From: Dryocola sp032000125
GTDB lineage: Bacteria > Pseudomonadota > Gammaproteobacteria > Enterobacterales > Enterobacteriaceae
NCBI GenBank assembly: GCA_032000125.1
Contig: DAMALH010000014.1
Coordinates: 37,179-101,178, forward strand
Reading direction: 5' to 3'
Length of the DNA: 64,000 nucleotides
Shown: one piece after another, positions 60,085 to 64,000 of the stretch
How the letters are laid out: every line of letters begins with the position of its first letter
How positions within the stretch are numbered: position 1 is the stretch's first letter
Notes under the pieces: model-generated
The model's input: only the letters and a program-made list of their open reading frames with translations
What the model was told of the DNA's origin: nothing
Databases searched by the model: none
Program-made: the position numbers and the translations under genes

Positions 60085-61896
60085 ATGGTGAGAAATATGA
60101 CCGATTTAACCGCGCAAGATGCCGCCCAGCAAAGCTGGCAAACCCGTGACCATTTAGATGATCCGGTGATAGGTGAACTGCGTAACCGTTTTGGGCCGGA
60201 TGCCTTTACCGTTCAGCCCACCCGCACCGGGGTTCCGGTAGTCTGGGTCAAGCGTGAACAACTGCTGGAAGTAGGCGATTTCTTAAAAAGACTGCCCAAA
60301 CCTTATGTCATGCTGTTCGACCTGCATGGCATGGACGAGCGTCTTCGCACCCACCGCGACGGTTTACCGGCCGCGGATTTTTCCGTTTTCTACCACCTGA
60401 TTTCCATTGAACGCAATCGCGATATCATGCTCAAGGTGGCATTATCTGAAAACGACCTGAACGTGCCTACGTTCACCAAACTTTTCCCGAACGCCAACTG
60501 GTACGAGCGTGAAACCTGGGAAATGTTTGGCATCACCTTTAACGGCCACCCGCATCTGACTCGCATCATGATGCCGCCAACGTGGGAAGGCCACCCGCTG
60601 CGCAAAGACTACCCGGCGCGCGCCACCGAATTCGATCCGTTTGAGTTAACCAGACAGAAAGAAGATTTAGAGATGGAAGCGCTGACCTTCAAACCAGAAG
60701 ACTGGGGTATGAAGCGCAGCAGCGAGCATGAAGATTTCATGTTCCTCAACCTCGGGCCAAACCACCCGTCCGCGCACGGTGCGTTCCGTATTGTCCTGCA
60801 GCTCGACGGCGAAGAGATTGTCGATTGCGTGCCGGATATCGGTTACCACCACCGCGGCGCCGAGAAAATGGGCGAGCGTCAGTCCTGGCACAGCTACATT
60901 CCGTATACCGACCGTATCGAGTACCTCGGCGGCTGCGTGAACGAAATGCCATACGTGCTGGCGGTTGAAAAACTGGCGGGCATCAAGGTGCCTGAGCGCG
61001 TAGACGTGATTCGCGTCATGCTGTCTGAACTGTTCCGCATCAACAGCCACCTGCTGTACATCTCCACGTTCATTCAGGACGTTGGCGCCATGACGCCGGT
61101 ATTCTTTGCGTTTACCGATCGTCAGAAAATCTACGATCTGGTAGAGGCGATCACCGGCTTCCGTATGCACCCGGCCTGGTTCCGTATCGGCGGCGTGGCA
61201 CACGATCTGCCGAACGGCTGGGAGCGCCTGCTCAAAGAGTTCCTCGACTGGATGCCAAAACGTCTGGATTCCTACGAGAAAGCCGCTCTGCGTAACACTA
61301 TCCTGAAAGGGCGTTCTCAGGGCGTTGCGGCCTACGGTAAGAAAGAAGCGCTGGAGTGGGGCACCACCGGTGCTGGCCTGCGTGCAACCGGTGTCGACTT
61401 CGACGTTCGTAAAGCGCGTCCTTATTCCGGTTATGAAAACTTCGACTTCGAAATCCCGGTTGGCGGCGGCGTGAGCGACTGCTATACCCGTGTGATGCTG
61501 AAAGTAGAAGAGCTGCGCCAGAGCCTGCGCATCCTTGACCAGTGCCTGAAAAATATGCCGGCCGGCCCGTTCAAAGCGGATCATCCGCTGACCACGCCGC
61601 CGCCGAAAGAGCGCACGCTGCAGCATATCGAAACCCTGATTACCCACTTCCTGCAGGTTTCATGGGGCCCGGTTATGCCGGCCAATGAATCCTTCCAGAT
61701 GATTGAGGCAACCAAGGGGATTAACAGTTACTACCTGACCAGCGACGGCAGCACCATGAGCTACCGTACCCGCATTCGTACCCCGAGCTTTGCGCATCTG
61801 CAGCAAATCCCGGCGGCTATCCGCGGCAGCCTGGTTTCTGACCTGATTGTCTATCTGGGTAGTATCGATTTTGTAATGTCTGATGTGGATCGCTAA
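60085..61896 (+). CDS. nuoC: fused NADH-quinone oxidoreductase subunit NuoCD
   Basis: 603 residues, the C-D fusion typical of enterobacteria (E. coli about 600). The N-terminal 30-kDa domain (to about 190; ERETWEMFGITFNGHP, HPLRKDYP) links to the 49-kDa domain (from about 215; GPNHPSAHGAFRIVLQLDG, the quinone-site HPSAHG histidine). It ends SDLIVYLGSIDFVMSDVDR like its E. coli counterpart. ATG 60085 matches the E. coli N-terminus; ATG 60097 behind GGTGAG is an alternative. nuoE follows two bases later. Confidence 0.97.
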   Translation: MVRNMTDLTAQDAAQQSWQTRDHLDDPVIGELRNRFGPDAFTVQPTRTGVPVVWVKREQLLEVGDFLKRLPKPYVMLFDLHGMDERLRTHRDGLPAADFSVFYHLISIERNRDIMLKVALSENDLNVPTFTKLFPNANWYERETWEMFGITFNGHPHLTRIMMPPTWEGHPLRKDYPARATEFDPFELTRQKEDLEMEALTFKPEDWGMKRSSEHEDFMFLNLGPNHPSAHGAFRIVLQLDGEEIVDCVPDIGYHHRGAEKMGERQSWHSYIPYTDRIEYLGGCVNEMPYVLAVEKLAGIKVPERVDVIRVMLSELFRINSHLLYISTFIQDVGAMTPVFFAFTDRQKIYDLVEAITGFRMHPAWFRIGGVAHDLPNGWERLLKEFLDWMPKRLDSYEKAALRNTILKGRSQGVAAYGKKEALEWGTTGAGLRATGVDFDVRKARPYSGYENFDFEIPVGGGVSDCYTRVMLKVEELRQSLRILDQCLKNMPAGPFKADHPLTTPPPKERTLQHIETLITHFLQVSWGPVMPANESFQMIEATKGINSYYLTSDGSTMSYRTRIRTPSFAHLQQIPAAIRGSLVSDLIVYLGSIDFVMSDVDR

Positions 61897-61898
61897 CT

Positions 61899-62399
61899 AT
61901 GCACGATAACCTACAACCCCAGGCTGAAGCTTTTGAGCTGAGTCAAGCTGAGCGTGAAGCGATTGAGCACGAAAAACACCATTATGAAGATGCTCGTGCC
62001 GCGTCCATCGAAGCGCTGAAGATCGTTCAGAAGCAGCGCGGCTGGGTGCCGGACGGCGCGATTTACGCCATCGCTGACGTGCTGGGCATTCCTGCCAGCG
62101 ACGTAGAAGGCGTTGCCACCTTCTATAGCCAGATTTTCCGCCAGCCGGTAGGCCGCCACGTGATTCGCTACTGCGATAGCGTGGTTTGCCATATTACGGG
62201 CTACCAGGGCATTCAGTCCGCCATCGAGGCGAAACTGAATATCAAACCGGGTCAAACCACGTTTGATGGTCGCTTTACCCTGCTGCCGACCTGCTGTCTG
62301 GGCAACTGCGATAAGGGGCCGACGATGATGATTGATGAGGATACTCACAGCCATCTGACGCCGGAAGCGATCCCTGATTTGCTGGAGCAGTACAAATGA
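61899..62399 (+). CDS. nuoE: NADH-quinone oxidoreductase subunit NuoE
   Basis: 166 residues, as in E. coli. It is the 24-kDa-type thioredoxin-like subunit that binds the [2Fe-2S] cluster N1a: the first cysteine pair is in RYCDSVVCHITG, the second in LPTCCLGNCDKGP. It forms the NADH-input module with NuoF and NuoG. It overlaps nuoF by four bases (ATGA). Confidence 0.97.
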   Translation: MHDNLQPQAEAFELSQAEREAIEHEKHHYEDARAASIEALKIVQKQRGWVPDGAIYAIADVLGIPASDVEGVATFYSQIFRQPVGRHVIRYCDSVVCHITGYQGIQSAIEAKLNIKPGQTTFDGRFTLLPTCCLGNCDKGPTMMIDEDTHSHLTPEAIPDLLEQYK

Positions 62400-63742
62400 A
62401 GCCAATCATCGTGACTCCCGAAACCCATCCGCTGACCTGGCGGCTGCGTGACGACAAACAGCCGGTCTGGCTGGATGAGTATCGCAGCAAAAACGGTTAT
62501 GAAGGCGCACGCAAAGCGCTGACCGGCATGGCGCCGGACGACATCGTTAATGCGGTGAAAGACGCGGGCCTGAAAGGGCGCGGCGGCGCGGGCTTCTCCA
62601 CCGGTCTGAAGTGGAGCCTGATGCCGAAAGACGAATCCATGAACATCCGTTACCTGCTGTGTAACGCCGATGAAATGGAGCCGGGCACCTATAAAGACCG
62701 CCTGCTGATGGAGCAGTTGCCGCACCTGCTGGTAGAAGGCATGCTGATTTCCGCATTCGCATTGAAAGCTTACCGCGGCTACATTTTCCTGCGCGGCGAG
62801 TACATTGAAGCGGCGGTGAATTTGCGCCGTGCGATTGCTGAAGCGACCGAAGCAGGCCTGCTTGGTAAAAACATTCTCGGTTCTGGTTTTGACTTTGAGC
62901 TGATCGTGCACACCGGTGCCGGGCGTTATATCTGCGGTGAAGAAACCGCGTTGATTAACTCCCTTGAAGGCCGCCGCGCGAATCCACGCTCAAAACCACC
63001 TTTCCCGGCGTCAAGCGGGGCCTGGGGCAAGCCAACCTGCGTTAACAACGTCGAAACTTTATGTAACGTCCCGGCGATTCTGGCCGACGGCGTGGAGTGG
63101 TATCAGGGTATTGGCGGCGGTTTAAGCAAAGACGCCGGCACCAAGCTGATGGGCTTCTCCGGCCGCGTGAAAAATCCTGGCGTCTGGGAGTTACCGTTCG
63201 GCACCACCGCGCGCGAAATCCTTGAAGATTACGCAGGCGGCATGCGCGACGGCCTGAAATTCAAAGCCTGGCAGCCGGGTGGGGCAGGGACGGACTTCCT
63301 GACCGAATCCCACCTCGACCTGCCGATGGAATTTGAAAGCATCGGCAAAGCGGGCAGCCGTCTGGGTACGGCGCTGGCGATGGCCGTTGACCATGAAATT
63401 GGTATGGTGCCGCTGGTTCGCAACCTGGAAGAGTTCTTTGCCCGCGAGTCCTGCGGCTGGTGCACACCGTGCCGTGATGGCCTGCCGTGGAGCGTAAAAA
63501 TTCTGCGCGCCCTGGAGCGTGGCGAAGGCCAGCCGGGTGACATCGAGACGCTTGAGCAACTGTGTCGTTTCCTGGGGCCGGGCAAAACCTTCTGTGCGCA
63601 TGCGCCGGGTGCGGTTGAGCCATTGCAGAGTGCGATTAAATATTTCCGCGACGAATTCGAAGCAGGCATTGCCAAACAGGACTTCGGTAATACGCGTGCC
63701 ATCAACGGCATCCAACCGAACCTGTTAAAAACGCGCTGGTGA
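62396..63742 (+). CDS. nuoF: NADH-quinone oxidoreductase subunit NuoF
   Basis: 448 residues (E. coli 445). It is the flavin subunit that oxidises NADH. The NADH/FMN-binding glycine-rich GLKGRGGAGFSTGLKW and YICGEETALINSLEG stretches are clear, and the N3 [4Fe-4S] ligands lie in ESCGWCTPCRDG plus a later cysteine in LEQLCRFLG. Its start overlaps nuoE. An 86-bp gap with small hairpins precedes nuoG. Confidence 0.97.
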   Translation: MKPIIVTPETHPLTWRLRDDKQPVWLDEYRSKNGYEGARKALTGMAPDDIVNAVKDAGLKGRGGAGFSTGLKWSLMPKDESMNIRYLLCNADEMEPGTYKDRLLMEQLPHLLVEGMLISAFALKAYRGYIFLRGEYIEAAVNLRRAIAEATEAGLLGKNILGSGFDFELIVHTGAGRYICGEETALINSLEGRRANPRSKPPFPASSGAWGKPTCVNNVETLCNVPAILADGVEWYQGIGGGLSKDAGTKLMGFSGRVKNPGVWELPFGTTAREILEDYAGGMRDGLKFKAWQPGGAGTDFLTESHLDLPMEFESIGKAGSRLGTALAMAVDHEIGMVPLVRNLEEFFARESCGWCTPCRDGLPWSVKILRALERGEGQPGDIETLEQLCRFLGPGKTFCAHAPGAVEPLQSAIKYFRDEFEAGIAKQDFGNTRAINGIQPNLLKTRW

Positions 63743-63828
63743 TATCACCCCCCTCGTCTCATGGCCGAGGGCGGTATTGCACAAGAATTTTTGATTAACG
63801 CCTGAATTTATTCAGGCCAACTGGAAGC

Positions 63829-64000
63829 ATGCTGACTATGGCTACGATTCATGTAGACGGCAAAGAATATGAGGTTAACGGGGCGGACAACCTGCTTGAA
63901 GCTTGTCTCTCCCTGGGCCTTGATATTCCTTATTTTTGCTGGCACCCGGCGCTGGGCAGCGTCGGTGCTTGCCGCCAGTGTGCGGTGAAGCAATATCAAA
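63829..64000 (+). CDS. nuoG: NADH-quinone oxidoreductase subunit NuoG, 5' end only
   Basis: The first 57 codons, cut by the window end. The sequence ATIHVDGKEYEVNGADNLLEACLSLGLDIPYFCWHP, then GSVGACRQCAVKQYQ, is the N-terminal [2Fe-2S] ferredoxin-like domain of NuoG, with the cluster cysteines C, CxxC visible. The start is ATG 63829 (MLTMATIHVD, like MLMATIHVD in E. coli) or ATG 63838, which has better spacing from GGAAG. Confidence 0.95.
   Translation, partial: MLTMATIHVDGKEYEVNGADNLLEACLSLGLDIPYFCWHPALGSVGACRQCAVKQYQ

Noticed and set aside
1..64000. CRISPR arrays, tRNA/rRNA genes, prophage or insertion sequences
   Set aside because: No regularly spaced repeats, cloverleaf-like sequences, integrase or transposase genes were seen on either strand.

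Overview
The window is a stretch of enterobacterial chromosome. Almost every gene, and the gene order, matches the block running from fadIJ to nuo around 50-52 min of the E. coli K-12 map: fadI-fadJ-sixA-smrB-prmB-aroC-mepA-yfcA-epmC-yfcL-mnmC-fabB-yfcJ-flk-pdxB-usg-truA-dedA-accD-folC-dedD-cvpA-purF-ubiX-argT-hisJQMP-(hypothetical)-yfcH-folX-yfcG-yfcF-yfcE-yfcD-[pentitol island]-pta-ackA-yfbV-yfbU-yfbT-yfbS-yfbR-alaA-lrhA-nuoABCDEFG. Protein lengths mostly equal those of E. coli to within a few residues. The divergence and the presence of rbt/dal genes suggest a non-Escherichia member of Enterobacteriaceae (Klebsiella/Enterobacter/Cedecea-like). The genus cannot be fixed from this sequence alone. 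Both ends cut genes: fadI lacks its 5' part and nuoG its 3' part.

Region 1 (1-7.2 kb) holds anaerobic/alternative fatty acid beta-oxidation (fadIJ), the phosphohistidine phosphatase sixA, the collided-ribosome nuclease smrB, the ribosomal-protein methyltransferase prmB, chorismate synthase and a murein endopeptidase. Two copies of a structured intergenic repeat of about 126 bp flank the aroC-mepA pair. Region 2 (7.2-24.4 kb) is a run of housekeeping genes: EF-P hydroxylase, tRNA modification (mnmC, truA), fatty acid synthesis (fabB, accD), pyridoxal phosphate (pdxB), folate (folC), purines (purF) and prenyl-FMN (ubiX). Regulatory sites that can be read directly include FadR and FabR sites at fabB and a PurR box at cvpA-purF. 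Region 3 (24.4-28.7 kb) is the histidine/lysine-arginine-ornithine ABC system, with two NtrC-like sites and a sigma-54 promoter ahead of argT. Region 4 (28.7-33.8 kb) contains an unrecognised 368-residue protein with a TumE-like C-terminal motif, then yfcH-folX-yfcG-yfcF-yfcE-yfcD.

Region 5 (33.9-46.9 kb) is an accessory pentitol island that occupies the place of yfcC in E. coli. It has a ribitol arm (rbtD ribitol dehydrogenase, rbtK D-ribulokinase), two convergent repressor genes (LacI-type rbtR, SorC-type dalR), a D-arabinitol arm (dalD, dalK, dalT), a HAD phosphatase, and a three-gene sugar ABC transporter. The ribitol transporter gene rbtT expected after rbtK is missing. The promoter of the ABC transporter carries nearly the same promoter-operator module as rbtDK (24 of 29 positions alike by eye). 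The simplest reading is that RbtR controls both units and that the ABC system is the ribitol importer. This is the most interesting lead in the window.

Region 6 (47-58.2 kb) is the acetate overflow pair ackA-pta, a set of yfb genes including two nucleotide/sugar-phosphate phosphatases, alanine aminotransferase alaA, a long non-coding gap of about 985 bp with one candidate 34-codon ORF, and the regulator lrhA. Region 7 (58.3-64 kb) starts the nuo operon for respiratory complex I, with fused nuoCD. No tRNA, rRNA, CRISPR, insertion sequence or prophage was found.
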